Shown here piece after piece: positions 63,988 through 64,000 of a stretch of DNA of 64,000 nucleotides (position 1 is its first letter; each line of letters opens with the position of its first letter). The stretch is from Pseudomonas parasichuanensis (GTDB lineage: Bacteria; Pseudomonadota; Gammaproteobacteria; Pseudomonadales; Pseudomonadaceae): the NCBI RefSeq assembly GCF_021601385.1, contig NZ_BQHO01000002.1, forward strand, positions 62,001-126,000. Direction: 5' to 3'. The translations under genes and the position numbers were made by a program. The notes under the pieces are model-generated. The model did not search any database, had not been told where the DNA came from, and worked only from the letters and a program-made list of their open reading frames with translations.

Positions 63988-64000
63988 TCGACGCAAGCCT

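Overview
The window is chromosomal DNA of a fluorescent pseudomonad, most likely the Pseudomonas putida group. Evidence: high GC with strong G/C third positions; dense paired REP elements of the types common in that group; and a backbone gene order (hprA, acyl-CoA ligase, DUF1302/DUF1329 pair, LuxR regulator, pta, cysZ, trxB, nadC, DUF1631, ampD, ampE, TatD, fruR, fruBKA, cheV, norR, hmp, dsbB) that I recall as P. putida-like. No rRNA, tRNA, CRISPR array, insertion sequence, integrase or phage gene was seen.

Layout. 1-6.5 kb: dsbB; a nitric-oxide detoxification pair (hmp and its divergent NorR/FhpR activator, with a readable sigma-54/IHF/NorR control region); cheV; a small exported protein; and a cysteine-cluster protein. 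6.5-25.9 kb is the more accessory part: an Aer-like PAS chemoreceptor; a four-gene chaperone-usher fimbrial operon; a divergent MexMN-type RND efflux pump with a two-component system; a small exported protein; an OprD-family porin; two tiny coupled genes; a repeat-rich non-coding stretch with a 0.4-kb imperfect palindrome; a CACHE-like GGDEF diguanylate cyclase; and DUF2383 and DUF3820 proteins. 26-33.6 kb: the fructose PTS (fruB-fruK-fruA) with divergent fruR/cra and a TatD nuclease. 33.7-44.2 kb: a membrane chemoreceptor, ampE-ampD, a DUF1631 protein, nadC, trxB, cysZ and a soluble BdlA-like receptor. 44.3-57.2 kb: a glycosyltransferase, an Old Yellow Enzyme, glutathione peroxidase, slyD, a DUF3565 protein, pta, an OmpA-like lipoprotein, a metallo-beta-lactamase-fold hydrolase, a kinase plus TPR response-regulator pair, and a MalT-type LuxR regulator. 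57.4-64 kb: the DUF1329/DUF1302 pair, an acyl-CoA synthetase and hprA.

Functional themes. Several genes sense and signal: four chemotaxis-type proteins, a GGDEF enzyme, two two-component systems, NorR and a MalT-like activator. Envelope functions are the second theme: fimbriae, RND efflux, OprD porin, OmpA lipoprotein, DUF1302 beta-barrel, AmpD/AmpE and DsbB. Redox and stress protection (Hmp, TrxB, GPx, OYE) is the third. The least understood pieces are the LuxR-DUF1329-DUF1302-acyl-CoA ligase cluster, the kinase/TPR-regulator pair, the two tiny coupled genes with a nested dyad in front of them, and the large palindrome. No complete, clearly undescribed system is proven here; these are the best places to look.

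Start codons were chosen from Shine-Dalgarno position and family length, so several genes are annotated shorter than the longest open frame. All family assignments come from reading motifs; no database search was run.
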